A stretch of 64,000 nucleotides of DNA, taken from assembly GCA_013396915.1 (NCBI GenBank), contig VWZL01000203.1:1442886-1506885 (forward strand), in the 5' to 3' direction. The notes under the pieces were generated by a model that saw nothing but the letters and a program-made list of their open reading frames with translations, ran no database searches and had not been told where the DNA came from. Origin of the DNA: Stercorarius parasiticus (taxonomy: Eukaryota > Chordata > Aves > Charadriiformes > Stercorariidae). The position numbers and the translations under genes are program-made. This document shows positions 22,401-34,200 of the stretch, piece after piece (the first letter of the stretch is position 1; the number at the start of each line of letters is the position of its first letter).

Positions 22401-24924
22401 TACTGCTGCTTCTCAGTACAAGGAGAGGACCAGTACCCACCTGTGTCAACTAGATGGGCATGAATGTCTACAGGAGAAAGATAAACAAGATTTACATGTA
22501 GCTTGTCACTGACCAGAAACCAGGACCCAATAGGTGATTTCCATTCACTTTCCTTAATGATGAAATTTCCTTTTATACTCATGGTCATTAGACTGCTTAC
22601 CTGAAACTCTTCAGTGCATTTAGAACTTAATTCGTGCAACTTTCCATTGTAAGGAAAAGTATACAGCACAGTGTGAGACCCCAGCGTGTCACAGCTGCAG
22701 CCAGTTCTGTGTAACATCGCTGTGGCAATCACAGCAATTTCTTCTGCTGAGAAGTATTTAAATACTATCTATTTTGAAATGTAATTTAGTAGCTGTTAGA
22801 TAGGAAAGATCTGTCTTTGCAATTCATTTGCTTTCTGTAAGCTCCTCATCTCCTAATAAAATTATCCACAATAGCAATTAAGGAACTCTCGTTTTGTAAG
22901 TGCAGACTCTAACATAATATAATACTTTCATTCCTGTTTTGATTTCAATGGCATTAATAAGTTTTATGCCACATGAGGACCTACCCTCCACATTGTAATG
23001 CTGATGAAGGCTGATGATATTTCTCCACTGTAATTTCAACAACTGCAAAAAAGAAGGTAATAATGATAATATTGACTTGTGTACCTTAGAGGGATTTTTG
23101 AAAGGATCAGTAGTGTTTGTAATGTGCTCTGAAAATCATGCTCTAAGGGCTATTAGGAAGCTGCCTTCCTGACAGCTTGACATATTTTCAGATAGCAGCA
23201 ATGCAGCTGTGTTAAGCCATTGAGCAAGCAACCCCATATAAAACATCTAAATAATAGAATTTACAAAAATAACTTCAAAAGCCCCTCTCCTTTTTGTGAT
23301 GCACTGAAAAGTGGAGATCCGTTTTATGTGTCTAAATACATCATTCACCGGTCTGGACTTCCAGATGGAATGTGCTGGTGAAGAGCTGAGACACATCAGC
23401 CCCACTCTTTTGTCAGTGCTGAGTACTGTTGTTATGCGCAGTTGCAGTGGTGGTAGGACCCTGGCAGCTATTTCTCTTCAGAAAACAATGGGCCTAATTC
23501 AGCTCTTTCTTACATCTGTGTAACTCTCTAGTAGTGTTATGAAAGTGAAGAAAGGGAGTCTGCTTTGCATCAGTGTGACTGAGGTATGACCCAGATTCTT
23601 AAATAAGTTTTGCAGAGATCAGATGATAATTTCATTGTCCACTTTCATGGCTAGTGAGGAACTGCCCCGTCACAACAGGGAGAATGGCAGGGAGGTGAAA
23701 ATTTGCGATATTCAAACACTGTGACAGATGATTGAGTTTGCAGTTACTAGGAAAGAGCTACTCTATGTCACTGCCCAGCAGCCTCAACATTCCTCTGTCC
23801 CTGTAGTTATGACACTTTATAATTTCAAAATTTGCATTTAGTTCTCATCAAAGTAAAAAAAAAAAAAAGCTTAAATTCTACTTTAGTTATTTCAAGTTTA
23901 ACTGCCGAAGATTACACGCAGTTCTTTGGGACTGAGTTAAAAAACGTAATTTCACTTTTACTGCCTTTAAATTTGTTATAGTTCTAAAATGCAGTTAAAA
24001 ATTGAAGATGCAATATTACTCTGAATTTAAAAATGCAGTAGAAAAAAGGAGACAAAAATTTTCTTACAATTTTTGTTCTAGCTACCTGGGGTTTAAGCAA
24101 GTCAGGTAAAATAGAACAAGTTTATGAAACAGTTCATTGTTGAAAGAAATACACTATTTGGGAACCCTTCCCCCCTGCTTCCCCCCCAGCTTTTGGCTAA
24201 AAACCAATTAGCTCAGATCTACTCTAGGAATTTTATAATCTCATCTGCTCTGATTTCTGCTTGGGTTAGGCAGCCCAGGAACAGAGAGCTGTAATCAGCA
24301 GATGCCAGTTCCTCAGTGCTTTGTCTCTTTCTCATGCTAAGCTGCATCTGATGCTGGGGAAAGAAAAAGCCTGTGTACATACATATACATAAAACCTTTG
24401 CCATGAATGTCTATGACTTTTTTCACCTCTTCATTGATTTTGTTAGATGTACTCCAGAGATGACTGTCAAACTCTGAAAGCAATATGTTTCTATTGCAGA
24501 GAACTGTGCTGCTCGTAACATTTCTTTCACAGAAAAAAGCTGGCTAGAAGCCACTGATTCACAGGCCTTGTACTTTTAGAAATCTAAACTGTTCTGTAGG
24601 GGATACAGCACAGTGTAGGTGGTCTCTGATAACGGACATTTTGGCAAGCTGTATGAAGTGCTTTACTGATTCAGTTAAGGATTCTTGCTTTAATAATATG
24701 CTCTTCTTTTATGACACCCATGCTGAAGGATGCTCACAGAGCTATCATGCAAAAATATTAGCTAGTGCAGGGAGTAGCTGTAACCTTCTGCTCAGTTTAG
24801 TGTTCCATGGGGAACATACTATAAGTCAAGTCCATATACTGCATTACCTCCCAACTGGTTTCTTGACATGTTTCTGGGACCTGACTAGTATTAGTGGGAA
24901 GCTGAGACCTGTCTGCCTTGGAAG

Positions 24925-24927
<3 letters not shown>
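19491..24927. other. Unique non-coding DNA, no gene seen
   Basis: Single-copy sequence without recognisable repeats. At 22054-22453 opposing strands are both open for 131 codons and a third frame is open for 104, but none of the peptides looks like a known protein. A13 and A10-12 runs occur near 23856-23868 and 20638-20647. Confidence 0.65.

Positions 24928-24956
<29 letters not shown>
24928..24956. repeat. T homopolymer, 29 bases
   Basis: An uninterrupted run of 29 T followed by G and six more T. It could be the poly-A tail of a minus-strand retrocopy, but the sequence on its right does not read as a processed gene or SINE. Poly-lysine or poly-phenylalanine peptides predicted across it are artefacts. 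Confidence 0.95.
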
Positions 24957-24963
24957 GTTTTTT

Positions 24964-27900
24964 ACTCCTGTCTCCATCAATATAGTTGTGCAGGATGTTC
25001 TTTTTGGCTTGTTCAGGAGCTGAAATTTGAAGTACATTGAAAACAACAGCCTTAAGACCATAGTACTGTGCATTTCTGCTCAAGGAGAATCTTGCCTTTT
25101 GCCTCCAGGACTGGTCTCTCGGAGATAGTGGTGTTTGGCTGTCTAAGTATATTGCAAAACTCTGCAACAATTTTTGTGAGACCGATGGCAAGGTCAGAAA
25201 ATGGTACTTTTGTCTTTTGAAGTATATACGTAAAGGCAGGTTCTAGTTGTCTGCAAGAATTCATTAAAATATATGACCAAGTGGACAACTGAAGATATAA
25301 CCAGGTAAAAAGGTATGTATGAATGAGTTTATCAGTGAAAGTTGAGTACATTCAATGTTTCTTGACCTTTGCAGAAGTCACCAATGTTCATTTTTTTCAC
25401 TAACTTCTTTTAAATATATGAATTGAATATGATAGAGGTAGTCATTAAAAGATGTAATAAAGACCTTTATCTGTGGGGTTCAAAAGAACATTTAGGCTGT
25501 GATTATTGGGCTAGTAAACACAGCTTTTCCTGAAGACTGATTTCTGTTGCCAAAATCTTAAAGAACATTGTTAGTTGCTCTTTGGTTACCAATTAAATGC
25601 AAATAGAATTTTGTCTTGTTTTAGGTTTTACAGAACCTACTATCGACATCAGTGTATTTAATCTTTTCCTTTCAATAGAGATATTTCATGTGCTGCTTAA
25701 AATTTCTTTGTGGTGTTTGAAATGCAAACAAAAGTTTATTAGACATTGTTGTAGTAATATTGTGTAGACTTCAAGTCTAACGACAAAAGGCACAAACCAG
25801 TATTGTCATTGTACTTGAATGGTGAGAATCACAACATGCAATTTTTCTTAACCTAAGGGAGCTAAATTAGGAATAATTAACAGAATAATGATGAAAAGTA
25901 AAAATTAGATTAATAAACATTCTGCTTGTTTTAAAACCTGAGATAAGAATGTTATTGCTATTTTAAATAGAAGCATTAGGAGGATAAAAATCCTGTGCTA
26001 CTGAAACACAGCTTGTGGTTATGTACTTCAGGAAACAATTGAGCTTTGGCAATGGGAATGGACCAGATGAGCTTTATTAATAGGTTTTATAGACTAATGA
26101 TTTTAATACAGAGCATCCCAATTAATCCCTCCTGTATGGAGGCACAGTTCCAGAAAAAGAATCCTTTTGCCCACCCAGAAATTTTCTATTGTTTCTTTAT
26201 TTTCTGGTTCCAAACTCGTAACAAGTAAATGATAAGCTTTGATGTAAAGCACAGGTTAATAGTGGTAGATAGTTGAGGTTTTCATTTAATATATAGAAAA
26301 TTTGGAATGATGATGTCTCACAGCTAAGGCTGGCTGCCTTCACAAGTGTCCGTTCCCTTTTGATTTCTCATACTACAGGATTTCTCATACTCACAGCTAC
26401 AGAGATGAATCTGTGGGCAGTGTATTCTCCAAGAATATCTGCCTTTCTTCAGATGGGATGCTGTATGCTATTGGGTACTAAGAGTGAAATGTTGTCCCAC
26501 TGAATTCCCTGGCAGAGCTACTTTTTGCTTCAGTGGCATTCATCTGCCATTAGGGATCAATGGATCCTGTTTCTGTTGTCTTACTTTGATATTGTCGGAT
26601 AGAAGCCTGGGCATTAATACTTAATACTACTAGTACTTGCAAGTGTGTATAGAGATTTTTGACATTATAGATGAGACTGATGATAGGCAGTATCCAAGCT
26701 CAGAGCTGTGAATGAAGTACCAATGCACAACAAATGCTATCACAATAGTAATAACCCTTGTGTCCCCTAACTTTGTATTATGTGTTGGTTCTAACTTTGC
26801 ATTGCAAAAGAGTATGTGTACGAGGGCTTTGTTTAGTGGTTGTTCGTGTTTGTTTTCAAAATGTCATGCACAGATAGATGAAAATGAAGACAACTTTCTT
26901 GATTTTGTTAGCATTCCCTCCTTGTATTTACATGCTATAAAATCTCAGTGACCCATTGCTACTGATGACTGTATCTACATTAAGAAATTTGGTGCAGTGG
27001 ATTGAAAGAGCTGGTGCTGAAGACCTGTCACTTACATAATGTGAAGTTTAGGGGGTGCAAGTCAGACTAAAATTAGTCTAGTTCCCTGGACCAAACATCC
27101 TCGTTATGTGAAGGGCTTGTAGCTGTTTGGATTCACTGTCTGTGTCCTATCATATTGGCAGCACATCTGGTATAGGTCTGGAACAGATCTTCTGGTTCAG
27201 CTTCTTCTGAATCTAGTGTGCCTGTACCAAATAAGGTCTGTAAATGCAATCTGTGCATGGTGAATGGGTACACTGAGAAGAGTCACCACAACGCACTAAA
27301 CCATAATGCTAATACTAATGTAGGTACAGCCCATGATTGCTTTGCTTGCCTACATGGAATCTAAACTGACAGTAGGAAATGCTAACTGCATACCAGTTTG
27401 AGTCTTTTAATTAATTCTCTGTAGATGCCAAAGAGCCAGAGGGATACTTGTGATAACTGTTCATAACAGCTAAGGTGGTTCTGATCTCTACTGATAATAC
27501 AGAGGGAAATAGTTATATTAGTTTTTACTAATTCAGTGAGCCATTCAGCCCTCTGTTCAGCTGTGTTCCCAATAAAATATTAATTAAGAAATAAAAGTAA
27601 GTTGTTACTACAGGTTTAATTAAAGTTCTGAGCTAATTTCACAGTGCAGCTTTGGGTCCTGATAGCAACAGATCTAGAGCCTAATTACTGTCATACCAGG
27701 TGGCCTGCTTTACATCTAATTGCTTCCCTTGAGTCTGACAAGAGCCTGATTTGGAAAGTCAACTCTGTTTCTAATAGAATGTGATTTTATTATAGATAAG
27801 GAAAGAAGGACACAAAGACTCCTTCCCTACAGGTACGTGCTTACCCAGCTACTGTGCCTTGATTGTGCTCTGAAGCTCCCTACTGGAAATTTGAATGAAG

Positions 27901-29382
27901 ATGTTAAACATATGACTTCATATATTGATATCTTTTTACACTCATCCATTCCCAACTTGTACACAAGGTTTATGGGGAGAGGACCTGAGCAGATAGTTCA
28001 AAAGAGGTAGTAATGATGAATAATGTGTAAATTCAGACAGTAGGAAGAAGGAGGATATGTGCAGTTAACTTTAATGCTGGTCCATAAATACCTGCTCATA
28101 TTTTCTAACCAGGACAGAAATCAAACAGTCTTGACTGAAAGCATAAAATGAGGGAAGGCTTTCAGAAATACGTAAATTAGGTTCAGCATCTTCTGTACCA
28201 CTTTCTTCTGGTAAACAGGCAGGATGGAGTTGACGTGGAAAGCTTTATCAATTCATTACATCCATCTGAGGTTGCAGAGTTGTTATCAAAAAGGGTCTGG
28301 ACCTGTGAGAAAGGATGTTAAAGCAAAGAAGAAAGCTTTAGCACTGATCAATAGTACTCGGAAGTGCTGAAAGCAACCACTTTTTTCCCCATCACCTAGG
28401 ATGCTAGGCTTGTATAAAGAACATCTATTTAGTTGTTGAGAGTAAGAGTGTCAAGAATGATGCATACTAAGGTTGGACACAAAGCATAGTTATCTCAAAA
28501 GACATAGCTATATCAAAAGAAAAAATTCCATCATTTTAAAGGTCTTTGCATCAAATTCAAGCTCACTGTGTCACTGGACTTGCACAATAGCCTTTTGCAA
28601 TAGTTGTTTAATTATTAGACCTCAGAAATAGGTATTTGTGTGGAAAAAATAAAAATAAATAAAAATATCTCTGCTTCAGTGACATCTCTTAATATTTTTG
28701 CTGTGGGGAAATCAGAAAAATAACCTTTTTTTCCTCTCCTTTTTGCTAGTGCTATTAGCTGAACTTGATCTTCATAAACTACTCAATGTTCTGCTCAAGG
28801 CAAATACAATTGTGAACAACTTTTGACTTGGGATACAATGAATTTGGGCAACAAGCCTGATATTCATTTTCAATGAATGTTTATAAGGGTAGATTTCTAG
28901 TGGTGTACCTTAAAAGAGGGATTGAGAAAAGACTGAAAGAGTCAAGTGTAATCTTACAGCTGTCACCAAAATGTGAATATTTAATTTGTTTTTACATTGT
29001 GGCCAACTAGTAAACAATTCTTTCTCGAGATGCACACTCTGAGGGCAGACCATGTTTATACAGCTTGAAAATCAATGGCAATACACTGAGTTCCTGTTAG
29101 GCTATCTGAATACGAATGTCTTTGTAATAAACTTCCTTCTTTCTCTTCTTCCTAACCACATGCTTTCAGATCAAACACATGCTTTAAAACTGTTTCTTTT
29201 CTAGCTTAGAGGAAGAAAACAGCACATATGCTAAAAATGTAGTGGGGAAAATAGCAAAGAAAAAGAATTAGGCAAAGAAAAGCTGCTCTTAGCACTTTCC
29301 AAAGTTATTTAGTGCATTATTCAGAAGAGGGAAAAAGTAACAACAACATAGCATTGCACAGGAACACATGTGTGCGTAGAGT
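24964..29382. other. Unique non-coding DNA, no gene seen
   Basis: AT-rich single-copy sequence with only short chance open frames. 27590-27790 has the compositional look of a conserved non-coding element (AT-rich words such as TTTAATTAAAG and CCTAATTACTG) and ends with a donor-like CAG/GTACGT at 27832. No convincing exon pairs with it. Confidence 0.65.
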
Positions 29383-29845
29383 ATGCTCATGTGGAGGTGG
29401 AAAGGCTTGGATTCACTGGAACAAGCCCAGTTTGAATTGAGCTGTCATGGAGGAGCACCCAGTGACCAAGCTGATTCCTGGGTGTGGGAGCTATGTCTGT
29501 CCCACCACCTCAGCCAGGGAGCAGGACAGTTGGGGGGGGCAGCCAGGGACAGCCCCAACCCCAGACATCAAGCACCTCCCTGGGACCAGGCTGAGGGTGG
29601 GCTGGGACATCAGTCCACGGGTGGGGGTCAGGCTATGGATCAATGGGGCCATGGCTGGGTAGAACAAGGACAGCCCTGCCCCAGGGGAAGGGCAGTCCCC
29701 ACTGAGCTCCACCATCAGTGCTGTCTGGAGAAGCTCTCCTCAAGGCCACCAGCAGCATCAGCTCAGTGTTGGCGCCGAGCCCAGGCAGGCAAACTCCCAG
29801 GATGGAGAGGAGGGAATGTGCTCAGGGCTCTTGATACGTCTTAAC
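29383..29845. repeat. Isolated GC-rich island, probable inserted repeat of unknown family
   Basis: About 460 bases are sharply richer in G and C than the DNA on either side. The right edge is abrupt, returning to AT-rich sequence after about 29845. It has few CpGs, so it is not a CpG-island promoter. A 153-codon plus-strand frame is open across the island (29383-29844) and another 71-74 codon pair is open inside, but their peptides are G/Q/P/W-rich and look like by-products of GC content. The sharp borders suggest an insertion such as the 5' part of a retroelement or an old LTR fragment. I could not match it to CR1 or to any avian repeat from memory. Confidence 0.35.
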
Positions 29846-30568
29846 GGTGATATATTCTCCACTCATGCTAACTAAATTTGAGTGCTGGGAATAAGGTTTG
29901 TGGGTTTTTTTTATTTTGCTGTGGGTTTGTAGAAGAGGAAGCTCAGCAGCCCATAGAACAAATTTTAAAAAAATTAAATTAAAATGAAGAGGAGAGGATT
30001 TTAAGGGCAAAAGAAGTGGAGAGGTTGACAAGTGTCCTATCCTAGTGTTCAGTACAAAGTGGACACAGTAGCAAATTTAGAAAATGTTAATTGGTCTCTG
30101 TGCTGTCAAGGTGAGCCTCTGGCTTTTAGGTTGGGTTGTATGCTAAAATAGTGCACTTTCAGCATTGAGGTCAGTTGCAGTGAAAAAAAGCTTTATTTGA
30201 TCCTAGACATGAAGCCATCTCTTTCTGTTAGCTTCTTGTCTTGTGGTTAGACTTTTGAAAAACACTCCTTTCATAGTGCAGAAAAAGGGGGGGAACCCTA
30301 GATAGCTGAACTACGCTCACCACAGATGGACATACTGAAATACGTCTATCGCTGTTGTCGGTGGCTAAAAGTACAATGTGGTCTGTTTGGGGGCGGGGGG
30401 AGTACAGCACAGGGTGCTGGGTGGGACACCAGAAATATCCATGTTCCCATTGTAGTTCTGGATTTTCTGGGAGCTCTTCGGCAGGCCACTTGGCTGCCTT
30501 CTGGTTCATATTTTTCATGTTGCTAGTATTGGCTGATTAACTAGTTAATGGTCGCACTGTTGTTTGAA

Positions 30569-30586
30569 AAAGTAATGTATTACTTT
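30569..30586. repeat. Perfect 8+2+8 palindrome
   Basis: AAAGTAAT and ATTACTTT are separated by GT. The arms contain TAAT-type homeodomain cores facing each other. It lies at the left end of a stretch (30550-30880) that resembles conserved non-coding DNA. Confidence 0.8.
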
Positions 30587-31232
30587 ACTGTCATTGCCTA
30601 TTGTTATAGACAAATCACTGAATTGGTTTTGTGATAGCTTTTCCTTTGATCCATCACATTTTCATTCCTTTATCTGATTAGAAAGTAATTAAAATAAACA
30701 GAAGCCTTTTGCTTGTGTTTGTGCAATAAGTCTGAATTAATAAATATTATTGCATCAGTAATAATCCTCCTTAGTAATACAGTAGCTGACTAGGCTGAAA
30801 TGTTGAAGGAAATCTCAATACAAACAGAAATGTGGGTTAATATGCTCATTAGTAGGCAATTATTAGAAACTGCTTGCTTGAAATGAAGACAGGTCCCTGC
30901 CTAGGAATGAAGCGGGACACTTTCTTTCAGATGGGAAATTTCAGCTTAGCACTGGTATAAAAACAGCTAAAAAGCACCCTTGGCTAATACAGAAATCAGT
31001 ATTAAAACTTTGTAATGTTTTATTTTATGGGCATCAATAGTAACTAGAAAAGGTTAGAGAGGAGTGTGTACCAAGTTTTGGGTTATCTACATAGATGTTG
31101 CAAGGCTTTCCTTTAGCATTACATGACAATCTAGTTGTCTAGATCAAGAACCATATTCTGATGAGGGCTGAACACAAAAGAAGGAGAATTAAGATTACAA
31201 GTAATCCCTTGTGGAAACTGAATAATAAAAGT

Positions 31233-31256
31233 AAACAAACAAACAAACAAACAAAA
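31233..31256. repeat. (AAAC)n microsatellite
   Basis: Five AAAC units followed by A-rich sequence. Confidence 0.95.
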
Positions 31257-34200
31257 ATAAAAAACCAGAAGGGGAATAATGTTCTTTCCTTGGAGCAACT
31301 CCTTGAAGGCAACCAGGGCAGTCAGACGCTAACTTCTGGGCACTGTTTCCAGGCTATCTTACTGTGAAAGGTCTTCTAAGACCTTCCAGCTGTCATCCAG
31401 CACCAGTGGAGAGAAAACGTTTCTCTTAGCCTAGAGTAAGTCTTTTTTAACAGAAAATATGTCATAGTTATATGATCAGACCTGTCTTGCTGTATAATAC
31501 ATCACTGACTACCTGGAAATAAAATATTTCCAGGCAAATGCAATATTAAGGAAAGGTAGTCTGTGAATCTCAACACTGTGCTACTGGCATGATGCAAAGT
31601 GTCTGAGAACCACAATGTGCCTGTTCCTACAGAAAATATGGATATTCCTAAATGTACCAGTGTCATTTGAGGGCTTTGTCTAATATAGAAACAAGTAGTT
31701 TTATCCATTTTCTTTCAGGCCTATAATTCACCAAAATGGAAATTTCCTACCTCTCACAAAGCTATAATAAAATGAAAATTGTGCTTATATTTTTCTTCTT
31801 GGAAGATTATTCCAAGACATTTGCTCTAAATTCATTGCATTGTTGGCATTTGGGCCATTCTTCATTCTGACTTTTTTTGCTGAGTGTGCCTGGCAAGAAC
31901 GTTCCATGCTCTACATTTTTTCAAATATTCCTTGAAGGTCATACTCTTATCATTGTCATCGACAATGCTGAACTGCTCTGGGATAATGCTAGAAAAGTTC
32001 ACAGTCAGAGTACATCAGCGTTTGTGTCACGGACTTCCATGCGTATGCAAACACCTTTGAGATATGGTGAAGTAATGATGTCTTTAGACATAAAATCTAC
32101 CTTCGCTTACAAGAACTGTTTTCTTAATTTAAATCCATGTTGAACCAAATGGATGCATGATTTTAGTGTAGGCATTTATACAGGTGTGGTGCTTGATCCG
32201 GGGTATGGTGTGATATAAAAATGTTCTTACCAGGAAAAAAATCAACTGAACAGGGCAAACTTTTGCTGTAAGTCTCATTTTGTTAATGAAGCATGTGTGC
32301 GCAACAGATAATACTTTCTATAACTTGGAACTTTAGCAGGTATGTATGAAGATAACTTCTTGAAATCAATGTACTTATTCTGATTTTAGCTATACATCTC
32401 TTCTGATATCTGCAAGCAGTTTTTGGAGGCTGTTTATTTTAACAGACTTATTTTCAGTGGTGTGAAGATCTCAAGACACACATGTTAGTTTAGTAAAGCT
32501 CACCTTTGAATATACGAGCAAATAAATGAACATGTCATGTAAGGAGACAGCTTACTATTTTTAAAGAAATGTAGACAATGTAGATATGAAGTTTCACAGA
32601 AGGCTTTCGCCAGAATATAGATACTTCCCTGATTCAGGTTGGGTCAGAAATAAACCATTCTTAAAGTTTCTTCAGGTAATGCCATGAAGAAATTGCAATG
32701 GAACTGAAAACAAATGACAGTAAGGATGTTCATGGCACTCACTGGTTACATAGATTTCCTTGAATGACACACTTAACCCCCACATCCCTTGGTTCTCTCA
32801 GGAGACTCTTGTGGAATCCTGTCGCTGAAGGCGGCTTTGCAATGCAACAAATTGGCCATCACTGCTGGATGCCATAAACTTAGCATCAGAAGCGATTTTT
32901 CCCTTGAAGTTTACATGCAAATGCATCATGAGCATTTGACGGTGCCTGCTGGGTTAGTAAATATGGCATGCTGTATAATTGTGTTAGCTGCGAATTGTCT
33001 TAAGCAAGGGAGGAAAAAAAAAAGGTTGTCCTTACACCCCCGTTACCAATTATGATTTGTGTATTTAGGTGACTCTGGCATCTTTTGCATTAAATAGAAA
33101 GCACGGGAGACAAAAATGGAGTTGTTATCACATTGTTCCCAGGGGCGTATGATTTGCTGCCAAGTCGCTGCAGGAGTCTTGTCTTCTGAACAGCGAGATG
33201 TACAGGTGGTTAGAGGGAAGTCAGTCAGAAAATGAAGCTCTGTCTTTTAACTCTGCCACTGATGTTATGATCAACTTGTAAAAGTCATTTCATCACTCAG
33301 CTTTCTGTCATAGGACCCTGAAATGACTAAGAAAATGTGCTTGAATTTTTCTAAAGCCATATATTTCATGATCAGTTTCCCACCAGTGAAATGGAGAGAA
33401 TATTAACTACAAAACAAATAAAGCATAGCTTGGAGGTTCTGTTAAATGGCAAATTCAGCAGCTCTGTTATTATGAACTGTGATGTTATCTGAGTTTTCAT
33501 AATAGGCCTCAAATTTTACATTCAGATGAAGAGGTGTAATTGGTGTCTATCAGACAGTGTAAACTACGTTGCTAAGAAAAAAATTACAGTGGGAAAAACA
33601 GGGCAGGGGTTGTGCTTAACGTTAAGGTCCTGCTTTTTCACTGTCTGCACTTCATGATGCAGATAGCTTTAATTGCACACCTCCTTGTCCTTTAGAATCC
33701 TCTGGGAATGCTGGCAGGAATCCATGACTCAGTCAATACTGAAATTAAACTGATGGTTATTGTCACCTCTCATTGAAGCTGAAGACTTACCACTGCCATT
33801 AGAACCACAAGGGGAACAGATATTTTTTTCATAAAATATCTAGGCTTTTATAGTCCTTGCCAGCCATTAAATGAATTGCTAATCTCTGAAGATGTTAGAC
33901 TTGATTCATGCCTCTACATAATTTCTTCTTCATCGTTCTGGTTGGTGTGGAGGGAGCTAAAATTAAACACAAATTGCAATTGTGCCTTATAAAGACCCCT
34001 TTATGTTGTCAGGACAGAATGAGTCTTAGCATAAATGAGGCAGCTTTTTTTACCTTTTGTCTGCATGGGGAATCCAACTGATGCCCGTGGAATCAATGGG
34101 CAGAGACTCGTCATCTTCAGCTGTATCAGCACCTATGCATCCACTGACAGAGTAGAAGGGGAAAAAATACATGGTTTTGTTTTTTTGAAATATATGGTTT

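Noticed and set aside
24844..25191. Minus-strand ORFs with long poly-lysine
   Set aside because: The lysines come from the 29-base T homopolymer. The rest shows no protein character.
27790..27831. Short exon ending at CAG/GTACGT
   Set aside because: The acceptor side (TTTTATTATAG) is weak and the segment is only about 36-40 bases with no supporting frame.
29383..29844. 153-codon ORF as a real gene
   Set aside because: The openness is explained by high GC. The peptide is biased and unlike known proteins, and other frames in the island are open too.
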